A stretch of DNA of 64,000 bases, taken from assembly GCF_023243075.1 (NCBI RefSeq), contig NZ_JALKFZ020000033.1:31564-95563 (forward strand), written 5' to 3'. The DNA comes from Frankia sp. AiPa1 (GTDB taxonomy: Bacteria > Actinomycetota > Actinomycetes > Frankiales > Frankiaceae). This document shows positions 32,050 through 41,197 of this stretch, piece by piece. Both the position numbers and the translations under genes were made by a program. The notes below the pieces were generated by a model. It saw nothing but the letters and a program-made list of their open reading frames with translations. It was not told where the DNA came from and did not search any database. Position 1 is the first letter of the stretch. Each line of letters starts with the position of its first letter.

Positions 32050-34518
32050 TCAGTACAGCACGCGCTGGCTCCTGCCGTTGGTTCCGACGGCGAGGTCTCC
32101 TTTGAGCACCCGGTAGACCGTCGCCTGGGTGGCGTCGTTACACGAGTAGTACAGGTCGCCCGCCCGGTCCACGGCGACGCCGAACAGCCGCTCGGTCGCT
32201 CCCACACATGTCCCACGCAGCAGCACTTTTGGCGCCATCGCGGTGGGGTCGAGCAACGAGACCGTCCGGGCGTCCGCGTCGGTGAACAGAATGCCGCGTC
32301 CACCCGGCGCCGGCGCCAACGTGGTGATCGCGGCCTCGTCGAGTGAGCGCTGCAGCACCGTGGTGATCGCCCCGTTCTCGATCAGATGAATGCGGGCGTA
32401 TCCCCCGGCATAGGAAAGCACGAACACCCGCCCGGCCCCGTCGACCGCGACCGCGTAGGCGTTGTCCAGCGGGACCACGGCGGCGCGTTCGGAACCGTCA
32501 TACCGCCGTTCGTCAGCAGAGCGCCGTTCGTCAGCGTCGCCACCAGCGCCGTCGCCGGCGAGCAGGGTGGCCGACGTCGTCCGGTAGTCACCGGACCCGC
32601 CGGTCGACGGGTCAATCCGCCACACCTGCCCGGCGTAGCCGGTCGTGAAGTACACGGCGCCACTCGGGCTCACCGCCACCGACGTCGGCGTCCCGATCTG
32701 CCGGCCGACCGCTCGGGGCGCCGCGCCGGCTCCGCCCGACGGGCAGATCTTCTCGGGAGTCCGGCCGACATCGGGATCACTGGCGGTGGCGGCGGCCGGG
32801 CGTCCGGCGACGGTGTCGACGCGCCAAGGTTGACGCAGCGGCTGGTAGAACCGTCGCACCACGCAGTTCCACTCGTCCGCGACGAAAACCGACCCCCCAC
32901 CGGCAGCGACCCCGGCCGGCCGGTGCAGCCCGGCCCCGGCGGCCATGCCATCCCTCGCGACGGCGGGCAGGCCAACCTGGGCCTGCTCCTGGCCACCTGT
33001 CACATCCGCCGAGCCGGTGCCGGTGCCGGTGCCGGGACTCGGCGGACCGGTGCTCGCACCCGGACCGCTGACCGCCGAATTTCCGACGATCATGGTTGTC
33101 CGCCCGTCGGCGAACCGGGTGAGGGTGTGCTGGCTGGAGTCGGTCAGCAGGATGCCACCGGTCGGATCCGCGGCGAGGCTGATCAACCCCCGTAGCGGCA
33201 GCGGCGCGCTCACGGGGTAGACGATCGGCGGTGCCGGGGTGGGGGTGGGCTGCGACGACGTCGTCTGGTCGTCCCGCCCGACGTGCAGGATGCCGGTGGC
33301 GAGCAGCGCCACGACGATGAGCAGGACCACCGCTGCCGTCCCCAGCGACACCGCGACCGGCCCGATGCCTCCCTGCCTGAGGCGGTCCGCGAGCCCGCGG
33401 CGCGGTGGCGACGGTGCCGGTGGGCCAGGTGGTGCCGGTGGTGCCGGCGGGAACTGCCCCGGACGGCGCAGGTCGTCGTCGCCGCGGAAGCTGATGCCGG
33501 TGTTCGCGAGCCAGCCCGGCCCGAACGTCCGCTCCGCGGCGGCGCACAGCTCGGCGGCGAAACTCAGCGCGTCAGGCTGCCGGTCGGTCGGATGCTTCGC
33601 CAGCGCCCGGCGGGTGACGGCGTCCAGACCGGTGAATCGCGGTGGCAATGGCTGGGGGACGGCACTGCGGTGGCGCTCGGCCATCACATGCGGTCGCGGA
33701 TCGGCGCCGAACGGCGGTGTGCCGGCTAGCAGTTCGTAGAGCACGGCGCCCAGGGAGTAGACGTCGACGCCGACGCCGGGCACGGCCATCTCGAACTGCT
33801 CGGGCGCGAGGTACGGCGTCGACCCGACGATGCTCGTCTGCGTGATGCCGACGCTGGTCTCCAGCAGCCGGGCGATCCCGAAGTCGGTCAGGCGGGGCGC
33901 GCCGTCCGCGGTGAACATGATGTTCGACGGTTTGATGTCGCAGTGCAGCAGCCCCTCGCGGTGCACCCGCTCGAGGGCGACGGCGATGGCCGCGACGACC
34001 GCGCAGGCGCCCGGGGCCCGCAGCCCGTCCCGGGCCCGTTCGGTGAGCGTGCCGCCGGGCAGCAGCTCCATGACGATGAGCGCCGTCTCGGGCGTCCGCA
34101 CATAGTCGAAGACCCGAACGATGTGCGGATGATCGAGGCTCGCGACAATCTGCGCCTCCGCGTCGACCTCATCCGCCGCCAGCCCCGCCGCTTCCAGTGC
34201 CGCCGGGCCGAATCCCTCGGTGGCTCGCCATGCGCGCGTGCCGTGCCCGGCGACCGCGCCGACCACGCCCGGTGGACCACCGAACATGACCTGGACGGTG
34301 CCGGTCCGCCTCCGCTCGTCCGCAGCCCCGTCGCCATTGCCTGCCAGTGGCAGCACCTTGACGGCCACCGCGCGGTCCAGCCGCCGGTGCCGCGCGGCGA
34401 ACACCCGCCCGAACCCACCGCGGCCGAGCTCACGCCCCACGTCATAATCCGGCAGCGCCGCCTGCACATACTCCTGCGGGATCATCCGGGGTGCACCCGC
34501 TCTGGACACTCTCGCCAC
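32050..34518 (-). CDS. Membrane Ser/Thr protein kinase with extracellular NHL-like sensor
   Basis: The 822-residue protein has a PknB-type kinase domain at about residues 24-330: glycine loop GRELGRGGFGRVF, catalytic Lys54, HCDIKPSN near 192 (Cys in place of the usual Arg of HRD), DFG at 212-214 and TPYLAPEQF. Between Lys54 and the helix-C Glu121 there are 66 residues, far more than the usual 15-20. A Pro-rich linker, one membrane helix (about 392-415) and an extracellular region follow. That region has repeats such as GLISLAADPTGGILLTDSSQHTLTRF and VAVDRAGDLYYSCNDATQ, like NHL/beta-propeller blades. It likely senses a wall or extracellular ligand. GTG at 34518 or ATG at 34485 may start it. 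Confidence 0.88.
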   Translation of the reverse strand: MARVSRAGAPRMIPQEYVQAALPDYDVGRELGRGGFGRVFAARHRRLDRAVAVKVLPLAGNGDGAADERRRTGTVQVMFGGPPGVVGAVAGHGTRAWRATEGFGPAALEAAGLAADEVDAEAQIVASLDHPHIVRVFDYVRTPETALIVMELLPGGTLTERARDGLRAPGACAVVAAIAVALERVHREGLLHCDIKPSNIMFTADGAPRLTDFGIARLLETSVGITQTSIVGSTPYLAPEQFEMAVPGVGVDVYSLGAVLYELLAGTPPFGADPRPHVMAERHRSAVPQPLPPRFTGLDAVTRRALAKHPTDRQPDALSFAAELCAAAERTFGPGWLANTGISFRGDDDLRRPGQFPPAPPAPPGPPAPSPPRRGLADRLRQGGIGPVAVSLGTAAVVLLIVVALLATGILHVGRDDQTTSSQPTPTPAPPIVYPVSAPLPLRGLISLAADPTGGILLTDSSQHTLTRFADGRTTMIVGNSAVSGPGASTGPPSPGTGTGTGSADVTGGQEQAQVGLPAVARDGMAAGAGLHRPAGVAAGGGSVFVADEWNCVVRRFYQPLRQPWRVDTVAGRPAAATASDPDVGRTPEKICPSGGAGAAPRAVGRQIGTPTSVAVSPSGAVYFTTGYAGQVWRIDPSTGGSGDYRTTSATLLAGDGAGGDADERRSADERRYDGSERAAVVPLDNAYAVAVDGAGRVFVLSYAGGYARIHLIENGAITTVLQRSLDEAAITTLAPAPGGRGILFTDADARTVSLLDPTAMAPKVLLRGTCVGATERLFGVAVDRAGDLYYSCNDATQATVYRVLKGDLAVGTNGRSQRVLY

Positions 34519-34626
34519 CGCACAACGCCCCCCACGCCACCCGTGGTTTCGGGCCGACTATAACCAGCGACGCCCGGATCGACACCATTCCCACGCGCGG
34601 AATTGTCTCGGCCCAGCCAGACCGCT

Positions 34627-34667
34627 GTTCCGTGGAACCGGACGCCGATCAAGGTGTTCCGCGGAAC
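34627..34667. promoter_or_regulatory. Two palindromic operators upstream of the kinase gene
   Basis: GTTCCGTGGAAC (34627-34638) and GTTCCGCGGAAC (34656-34667) are near-identical 12-bp palindromes, each followed by CGGACG, 29 bp apart. They lie 109-149 bp upstream of the kinase start and just after the stop of the leftward P450 gene. Confidence 0.55.
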
Positions 34668-34708
34668 CGGACGGTGCCGCCGCCAGACGGCGGACGGCAG
34701 GCGGCATC

Positions 34709-36034
34709 TCAGGCGGGGAGCAGGCGGACGGGGAGGGTGCTGGCGCCGCGGACGGCGAGGTGGGCGCGGTAGGTCGGGGGTGCGGTGATCTCGATCTGGG
34801 CGACCCGGTCAAGCAGGGCGTTCATCATGATCTCGGCTTCGAGACGGGCGAGCGGGGCGCCGAGGCAGTAGTGGATGCCCTGGCCGAAGCCGAGGTGGCG
34901 CGCCGGCTGACGGGAAGCGGCGGCCGGGCCCACGGGGCTCGCCGGGCCCGCGGGGCTCGCGTAACGAAGGACGTCGAACCGGTCGGGGTCGGGAAAGACG
35001 GCGGGGTCACGCTGGGCGGCGGCGATCAGGCCGAGGGCGCCGTCGCCACGGCGCAGGGCGTGGCCGGAGATCTCCGTGTCGGCGAGGATCGAGCGGGCCA
35101 GCCATTGGATCGGCGGGTCGTAACGCAGGGTCTCCTCGAGCGCGGCGGGCACAAGCTCGCGGCGGGCGCGCAGCAGGGCGTACTGCTCGGGCTCGCGGGC
35201 GAGCGCCAGAACCGCGCCGGAGACGAGGTTGACGGTCGTCTCGTAGCCGGCGACCAGCAGCAGCACGCACAGGTCGACGAGTTCGGCCTGCGACAGCCAG
35301 TCTCCCTGGGGCCCGCCCGCCTCGTCCGAGTCCGTCGCGCAGACGGCTACCAGCGCGCTGAGCAGGTCGTCGGCGGGGTCGGTGCGACGGCGGGCGATGA
35401 GCGCGGTGAAGTACTCGGCGAAACCGCGGGTGCCCTCGGTGCGCGCGGCGCGTTCCGCGGGCGAGAGCAGCTGGTCGGGGTCGAGACCGCGGGTGAGCGC
35501 CGAGGCCCAGCCGCCGAACACCTCGTCGTCCCGCTCCGGCACGCCGAGCAGGGTGCAGATGACCCGCAACGGCAGCGGACGCGCGAAGGCGTCGACGAGG
35601 TCGACCTCACCGCCGAGCCGCCCGACCGCGTCGTCGATCAGTTCGGCGGCAAGCGTGCGGGCGAGATCGCCGAAGCGAGCGATCCGCCCGGGGGTGAACG
35701 CCCGGCCGACCAGACGGCGCAGCCGGGTGTGCGTCGGCGGGTTGGACCGCAGCATCGAGCGCAGCCCCTCCTCGACGTCCGTCACCGGCCGGAAGGCACT
35801 CTCGGCCATGGTCAGGTGCCCGACGGCCGGGTCGGACAGCAGCCGGACGCAGTCGTCGTGCCGGGTGAGCAGGACGATGCGCGGAGCTCCCGCGGATCCC
35901 TCGGACAGCCAGTGGGTGCGGCCGGCCTCGCGCAGCGCGCGGTAGACGGGATAGGGGTCGGCCCGGTGGCGGGGGTCGAAAACGCCCAGCACATCGACGG
36001 TTTCGGTGGTCATCCCCTGCCCTGGCGACGTCAT
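34709..36034 (-). CDS. Cytochrome P450 (first of three)
   Basis: The 441-residue enzyme has the soluble bacterial P450 layout: I-helix LLLVAGYETTVNLVSG, the ExxR motif EETLR, and the heme-binding loop FGQGIHYCLGAPLARLEAE with the Cys ligand. A short Ala/Pro-rich insert (ASPAGPASPVGPAAASRQ) precedes the heme loop. It likely hydroxylates a fatty acid, steroid or other hydrophobic substrate, taking electrons from a ferredoxin or the reductase encoded at 41187-42149. ATG at 36034 was chosen; ATG at 36013 is in frame. It is divergent from the next P450, and the 280-base gap between them presumably carries both promoters. Confidence 0.93.
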   Translation of the reverse strand: MTSPGQGMTTETVDVLGVFDPRHRADPYPVYRALREAGRTHWLSEGSAGAPRIVLLTRHDDCVRLLSDPAVGHLTMAESAFRPVTDVEEGLRSMLRSNPPTHTRLRRLVGRAFTPGRIARFGDLARTLAAELIDDAVGRLGGEVDLVDAFARPLPLRVICTLLGVPERDDEVFGGWASALTRGLDPDQLLSPAERAARTEGTRGFAEYFTALIARRRTDPADDLLSALVAVCATDSDEAGGPQGDWLSQAELVDLCVLLLVAGYETTVNLVSGAVLALAREPEQYALLRARRELVPAALEETLRYDPPIQWLARSILADTEISGHALRRGDGALGLIAAAQRDPAVFPDPDRFDVLRYASPAGPASPVGPAAASRQPARHLGFGQGIHYCLGAPLARLEAEIMMNALLDRVAQIEITAPPTYRAHLAVRGASTLPVRLLPA

Positions 36035-36314
36035 GTCCGGCAACCTATCCCGATCGTCCCCGGCCCGGGTCCGATCCGACTGGCGCATCATCGCGAATTC
36101 GCCAGAAGAATACCGGATCGACAGGCCGCGGTAACGCGGCGACACACAGTCCTCCGCATCGACGTGTGGTCACGGGAAGCGGCGCCTATTTCCATTTCAT
36201 ATCGCACGATGCGGAATACGCCGAATTCGCCGGATACGCCTTGACCCGTGTCGACAGAGAACCAGACGATGACGCCCACGCAAGGTCGTTTCCTCCCCCG
36301 AAGGAGCCGGATTC

Positions 36315-37631
36315 ATGACCGCAGCGGACCTCGTTACCGACGGCCCCGGTCCGGACGGCCCCGTTCCGGACGGCCCCGGTCCGGACGGCCTCGGCACCGA
36401 CAGCACGGCTCCCGACGCGCGCCGGCTGTTCGACGCCGCCCATCACCTGAATCCCTATCCGGGTTACCGCCGGATGCGGGAGACTCCCGGGCCCGTCCCC
36501 ATCCGGCTGGGGGACACCGAGGTGTCCGTGCTGTCGCGGTTCGCCGACTGCGCCGCGGTGCTGCAGAGCCAGGCCTGGGGGCACGGGAACGTCGACCGGC
36601 TGAGCCCCTTCTGGGATCAGGAGGCGAGCCTGCCGGGATCGTTCATCCGGATGGACCCGCCCGACCATCGTCGCCTGCGAGCGCTCGTCAACAAGGCGTT
36701 CAGTGCACGGATGGTTGCCGACCTGACACCGATGATCACCAGACTGGTCGATGACCTGGTGGCGCGTGCGGTGGCTGCCGGCGGGCTCGACGTGGTGCGG
36801 GAGCTGTCCGCGCCGTTGGCGCTCGCGATGGTCGGCCAACGCCTGCTGGGCGTCCCGGAGGAGGACGCCCAGCTGCTGCGATCGTGGGAACTCGCGATCG
36901 CCCGGGGCACCGACCCGGAGCCGCTGCTGTCCGCCGAGGAGATCGCCGCCCGTGACTCCGCCGGCGCCGGCGTCGTCGCCTACCTCACGGATCTGGCTGC
37001 CAGGCGCCGCGCCCATCCCGAGGACGATCTGCTCAGTCGGCTGGTGGCCGTCGAGGAGTCCGGGGAGGTGCTGACACCCGCCGAGGTCATCGGCATCTGC
37101 GTGCTGCTGCTCGTCGCCGGCATGGAGACCAGCATCAACCTGGTGGGCAACGGCATCCTCGCCCTGCTCGCGCACCCCGGGCAGCTCCGCCTGCTGCGCG
37201 ACCGCCCCGACCTCGCGGGGCCGGCGGTCGAGGAGATCCTGCGCTACGACACGCCCACCCAGTTCACCATGCGGGTCGCGCTCACCGACACCACCGTCGA
37301 CGGCCGCGAGTACCGTCGCGGCGACGGCGCCATCGTGCTGATGGGCGCGGCCGACCGCGACCCCGAGGTGTTCGCCGACGCCGACACCCTCGACGTCCGC
37401 CGCTACGCCCAGCCCGGCGGCTCACCCCGTCACCTCGGGTTCAGCCTGGGCCTGCACTACTGCCTCGGCGCGCCGCTGGCCCGGCTGGAGGCGTCCACTG
37501 CCATCCGCACCCTGCTGGAACGCACCCCCGGCCTGCGCCTGGCCGCCGACCCGGCCGACCTCACCTACCAGCCCAGCATCATCCACCGCGGCCTGCAATC
37601 CCTCCCCGTCGAGCTGACCGCGACCCACTGA
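36315..37631 (+). CDS. Cytochrome P450 (second of three)
   Basis: The 438-residue P450 starts with a low-complexity GPGPDGPVPDGPGPDG segment encoded by 15-bp tandem repeats, then the fold proper from residue about 35. Motifs are LLLVAGMETSINLVGNG (I-helix; the usual acid-alcohol pair is present as ETS), EEILR (ExxR) and FSLGLHYCLGAPLARLEAS (heme Cys). AAGGAG nine bases upstream supports the ATG. It faces the two mini CRISPR arrays downstream and is divergent from the first P450. Substrate unknown. Confidence 0.93.
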   Translation: MTAADLVTDGPGPDGPVPDGPGPDGLGTDSTAPDARRLFDAAHHLNPYPGYRRMRETPGPVPIRLGDTEVSVLSRFADCAAVLQSQAWGHGNVDRLSPFWDQEASLPGSFIRMDPPDHRRLRALVNKAFSARMVADLTPMITRLVDDLVARAVAAGGLDVVRELSAPLALAMVGQRLLGVPEEDAQLLRSWELAIARGTDPEPLLSAEEIAARDSAGAGVVAYLTDLAARRRAHPEDDLLSRLVAVEESGEVLTPAEVIGICVLLLVAGMETSINLVGNGILALLAHPGQLRLLRDRPDLAGPAVEEILRYDTPTQFTMRVALTDTTVDGREYRRGDGAIVLMGAADRDPEVFADADTLDVRRYAQPGGSPRHLGFSLGLHYCLGAPLARLEASTAIRTLLERTPGLRLAADPADLTYQPSIIHRGLQSLPVELTATH

Positions 37632-37729
37632 CCGCACGGCAGAGGGACCTCATCCCCGCTCGGATGACACCCCCTCCCGTCCCAGCGCACGTGCCCCCTG
37701 AGCCCCAGCTCCCGAGCCACGGCAACAAC

Positions 37730-37880
37730 AGCAAGATCCCCACACTCGCGGGGACGACCAGGTATAGCTCTGGGTGACCGATGCCATAGCGAGATGATCC
37801 CCGCGCTCGCGGGGACGACTCGTGCGCGGCGGCGCCGCGTCAGAGCAGCGCGGGATGACCCCCGCGCTCGCGCTGGGATT
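37730..37880 (-). CRISPR. Mini CRISPR array 1, type I-E-like, three repeats
   Basis: Repeats of 29 nt are at 37730-37758, 37791-37819 and 37852-37880, with two spacers of exactly 32 nt (37759-37790 and 37820-37851). On the minus strand the repeat core is CCCCGCGAGCGCGGGG, and the repeats start GTCGTCCCC. The outer copies are degenerate: 37852-37880 has lost its GTCGTC end and the left copy has a changed stem. Geometry matches type I-E. No cas gene is present within the window. Confidence 0.8.
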
Positions 37881-38036
37881 GTCGGTGGTGCCTGATAGAT
37901 CTGTGGCGACAGAGAAGACAACAACGAGCAAGGCTGGGCCGTCCGCACCGCCGGCCGCGACCGCGGCTACCCGATCGACTACGACGGACTAATTCTTTTC
38001 GCCCGCCCCCACCGATAAACCCCCAGCTCAGCAAGC

Positions 38037-38187
38037 ATCGTCCCCGCCCGCGCGGGGATCTTCCCAGATCCTTGATGTCCCGGACCACCCGGCCCATGTC
38101 GTCCCCACCCGCGCGGGGATCTTCCCGCCGTGTCGATCATGGAGATGGTGACCGGCGCGTCGTCCCCGCCCGCGCGGGGATCCTTCG
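38037..38187 (+). CRISPR. Mini CRISPR array 2, type I-E-like, three repeats
   Basis: Repeats of 29 nt lie at 38037-38065, 38098-38126 and 38159-38187, with 32-nt spacers at 38066-38097 and 38127-38158. The core is CCCCGCCCGCGCGGGG and the second copy has one change (CCCCACCC). The last repeat is degenerate at its 3' end, as usual for the trailer side, so the leader should lie to the left in 37881-38036. The array ends 29 bases before the stop of the third P450. Confidence 0.88.
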
Positions 38188-38216
38188 TGGTGTCGGGGCG
38201 GTGGAGGTTGGTGGGG

Positions 38217-39557
38217 TCAGGCGGCGTGGAAGCGGGCGGGGAGCTCGGCGAGGCCGCGGATGAGCATGTTGGGCTTGTAGGGCGGGGTGTCGGTGAGTGC
38301 TTCCATCCGCTCGACGCGGCGCAGGACGGCGTGCAGGAGGATCTCCATCTCCAGCAGGGCGAGCGGGGCGCCGAGGCAGTAGTGGTGGCCGAGGCTGAAC
38401 GACAGGTGCCGAGGCACCGGGCGGGCGGTATCCGGGCCGGCGGCGTCCGGCCGGGCGGCGTCCGGGCGGGCGGGGCGGGAACGGTCGAAACGGGTGAGGT
38501 CGAGGCGCTCGGGCTCGTCGTAGGCGGCGGGGTCACGGTTGGCGCAGGCGATGAGTGCCACCGCGCCGTCGCCCGGCGCGAACGTGCGGCCGGCCACCGT
38601 CATCTCGCGCTTGGCGGCGCGGGTGTTCATGTGGATCGGCGAGTCGTAGCGCAGCAGTTCGTCGACGGCGGGGCCGACGAGGTCGGGCTCCGAACGCAGC
38701 AGGGCGAGCTGGTCGGGGTGGCGCATCAGCGCCAGCATGCCGTTGCCGACCAGGTTGACGGTCGTCTCGTGACCGGCGATGAGCAGGGTGACGCAGGTGC
38801 CGAGCAGCTCGTCGGCGGTGAGGCGGTCGCCGGCCTCCTCGACGAGCGCGAGCTGGCTGATCAGGTCGTCACCGGGCGCACGGCGCGCCCGCTCGACGAG
38901 TGCGCGGAAGTAGCCGAGGAAGTCGGGGATGGCGGCGTTGCGGGCGGCGACCGCCTCGGGGGTCATGAGCGCGTCGGGGTCGAAGGCCCGGGCCAGCGCC
39001 TGCGACCAGACCTGCACCTGGGGATGGTCGCAGGCGGGGACGCCGAGGATCTCGCAGACGACCGTCAGCGGCAGCGGGTAGGCGATCGTCTCGATGAGGT
39101 CGAACTCGCCGGCGCGCAGCGCGTCGTCGAGCAGCTCCTCGACCAGCGCCTCGATCCGCGGCCGCAGGCCGGCGACGACGCGCGGGGTGAAGCCCTTGGT
39201 CACCAGGCCGCGCAGCCGGGTGTGGTCGGGTGGCTCCATCCAGAGGAACGTCGCCGGGAAGGCGCCCGTGGGCATGGTGGGATGCAGCTGCTCGGGCTCA
39301 CGGTCGTGACCCCAGTCCTGGTTGGCGAGGATCGCCGAGCAGTCGGCGTGGTTCACGGTCAGCGGTAGGCCGAACGGCGCGTCGTGCAGCGGTCCGACGG
39401 CGCGCATCCGGACGTAGATCGAGTAGGGGTCATGCCGGTTGGCCGGGTCGAACAGCTCGGCGAGCAGCGCGGCCGACTGCTGTGCGGCCGACGGCTGTGC
39501 GGCCGACGGCCGCTCGGCGGGATTCTGGGTGGGCAGCGGAGGGTGGACGGTGACCAT
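38217..39557 (-). CDS. Cytochrome P450 (third of three)
   Basis: The 446-residue enzyme shows LLIAGHETTVNLVGNG (I-helix), DELLR (ExxR) and FSLGHHYCLGAPLALLEME (heme Cys). It has a repeat-derived N-terminus (RPSAAQPSAAQQSAA) and another repeat segment (RPDAARPDAAGPDTARP) shortly before the heme loop, both from 15-bp units. GGAGACCCG precedes the ATG at 39557. The neighbouring FAD enzyme and reductase genes are on the same strand upstream, so electron transfer partners are close. Confidence 0.93.
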   Translation of the reverse strand: MVTVHPPLPTQNPAERPSAAQPSAAQQSAALLAELFDPANRHDPYSIYVRMRAVGPLHDAPFGLPLTVNHADCSAILANQDWGHDREPEQLHPTMPTGAFPATFLWMEPPDHTRLRGLVTKGFTPRVVAGLRPRIEALVEELLDDALRAGEFDLIETIAYPLPLTVVCEILGVPACDHPQVQVWSQALARAFDPDALMTPEAVAARNAAIPDFLGYFRALVERARRAPGDDLISQLALVEEAGDRLTADELLGTCVTLLIAGHETTVNLVGNGMLALMRHPDQLALLRSEPDLVGPAVDELLRYDSPIHMNTRAAKREMTVAGRTFAPGDGAVALIACANRDPAAYDEPERLDLTRFDRSRPARPDAARPDAAGPDTARPVPRHLSFSLGHHYCLGAPLALLEMEILLHAVLRRVERMEALTDTPPYKPNMLIRGLAELPARFHAA

Positions 39558-39610
39558 CGGGTCTCCTCGGGCGGTCGGGTGTCCTCGGGACGGCATGCGA
39601 CCGGGCGCGC

Positions 39611-41197
39611 TCACCTGCCGTGGGGATCGGGCGCGAGCACCCGCGCGGCGAGCGCCGGGCGCAGCAGGGCGGTCGGTGGGTCGACGAGGTTCACGACCCG
39701 CATGAGGGTCCGGGCGACCGCCGGGTCGCGGTGCGCGCGGCGTTGGGCGCGGGCGGCGTAGCCGCCGGTGATCCGTCCGCGCAGGCTGCGGTGGCCGGCG
39801 ACCTGCGGGTAGCGCAGATCGGACGAGACCGCCAGGTCCCAGGCGACGTCGACGACGGGAGCGACGTCCCGGTAGAAACGCCCCGGCAGACCCGACAGAC
39901 CAGACAGACCAGACAGACCAGACGGGCCCGGCAAACCTGACAGGCCCGACGAGCTTGGCGAGCTTGGCAAGCCCGATGAGCCCGATGAGCCCGATGAGCC
40001 CGACGCGCCGCCCCGCAGCGTCTCGCGCAGCACCAGCGCCTGCTGGGCGGCGACCGTCATGCCCTGCGCGTACAGCGGATTGAAACTGCACAGCGCGTCC
40101 CCGAGGACGACCAGGCCGTCGGGTGGCTGGGGCAGCCGCTCGAAGTGCCGGCGCACGGACTCGCGGAACCGGTACGGCACCGGATCGCCGAGCGGTGTGG
40201 CCGCGCGGATGAGGTCGTACACGTCCGGGACCGCGAGCGCACGGGCGAACCGTTCGAAGCCGTCGTGGTCGACGGGGGGATGCGCGCCGAGCAGACCGGC
40301 CAGCGTGACCAGCCAGCGCCCGCCTTCGACGGCGACGGCGCCCGCGCCGACCAGACCCGGTGCCGTCGCGACGATGACGCTGCGCTGCCCATCGAGGTGT
40401 TCGGGCCTGCGCTCGTACAGCCGGGACGCATAGCCGAGATCGATGGCGACGCGAGTGCTTTCCGGCCTCGGCAGGCCGGCGTCGGCCATCCAGTCCAGGC
40501 TGCGTGAGTTGCGGCCGCTGGCGTCGACGACGAGCCGCGCCGGCAACGGCCCCGTCCCGCGGACGTCCACGCCGATCACGCGTGGACCGTCGGTGACGAG
40601 GCCCACCACGGTCGAGCGCGGGTGGATCCGCACCCGTCCGAGTGCGGCCGTGCGCCGCCGCAGCACCCGCTCGAGCAGCGGGCGGCTGGTCAGGACGCTG
40701 GTCAGGCCGGTCGGCGCCGGGTAGAGGCGACGGCCGTGCATGTAGTAGCGGCCACCGACGAGGACCTCGCTGGTCTGTGCGCCGGCCGCGACCAGTTCCT
40801 CGACGATGCCGGGGTACAGCTGCTCGACGATCTGCCGACCGCGATCCATCAGCGCATGCAGGTGGCGGGCCTGCGGCACCCCACGCCGCTCCCCCAGCCC
40901 CGCGCCGGCAAGGGCACTGCCGGCACTGGTCGAGATGCCGGCACTGGTCGAGATGGCGGCACTGGTCGAGATGGCGGCGCCGCCGTCGATGCTGGCGCCG
41001 GTCGGGTTCAGGTCGGACAGCTCGTCCCGATCGAGGATGGTGACCTGGTCAAACGTCTCGGCCAGGACGCGGGCGGCGAGCAGGCCGGCCACGCCGGCGC
41101 CCAGCACGACGGCATGCCCGAACACGGCGGCGGCAGCGGCCCCGGCGGTCGGCGGGTTGGGGGTCAGCGGGTTGGGGGTCAGCGCGTCAGAGGTCAA
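39611..41197 (-). CDS. FAD-dependent monooxygenase-like oxidoreductase
   Basis: The 528-residue protein has an FAD-binding start, HAVVLGAGVAGLLAARVL near residue 28, a GVPQARHLHALM segment and a late LVVLGDALCSFNPLYAQGM, the GD motif of aromatic-hydroxylase type flavoproteins. Two low-complexity inserts are encoded by tandem repeats: AAISTSAAISTSAGISTSAG (about residues 75-95) and a Ser/Gly/Leu run (about 395-440). The frame starts with TTG at 41197, overlapping the reductase stop by 11 bases; GTG at 41125 would drop the first 24 residues. Probable role: hydroxylation or epoxidation in the same pathway as the P450s. Confidence 0.75.
   Translation of the reverse strand: MTSDALTPNPLTPNPPTAGAAAAAVFGHAVVLGAGVAGLLAARVLAETFDQVTILDRDELSDLNPTGASIDGGAAISTSAAISTSAGISTSAGSALAGAGLGERRGVPQARHLHALMDRGRQIVEQLYPGIVEELVAAGAQTSEVLVGGRYYMHGRRLYPAPTGLTSVLTSRPLLERVLRRRTAALGRVRIHPRSTVVGLVTDGPRVIGVDVRGTGPLPARLVVDASGRNSRSLDWMADAGLPRPESTRVAIDLGYASRLYERRPEHLDGQRSVIVATAPGLVGAGAVAVEGGRWLVTLAGLLGAHPPVDHDGFERFARALAVPDVYDLIRAATPLGDPVPYRFRESVRRHFERLPQPPDGLVVLGDALCSFNPLYAQGMTVAAQQALVLRETLRGGASGSSGSSGSSGLPSSPSSSGLSGLPGPSGLSGLSGLSGLPGRFYRDVAPVVDVAWDLAVSSDLRYPQVAGHRSLRGRITGGYAARAQRRAHRDPAVARTLMRVVNLVDPPTALLRPALAARVLAPDPHGR

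Noticed and set aside
37644..37668. A further CRISPR repeat left of array 1
   Set aside because: The ATCCCCGCTCGGATGAC stretch resembles half a repeat but is out of the 61-bp register, so it is not counted.
38130..39368. Long plus-strand frame opposite the third P450
   Set aside because: Antisense shadow of a clear P450; composition and lack of motifs argue against coding.
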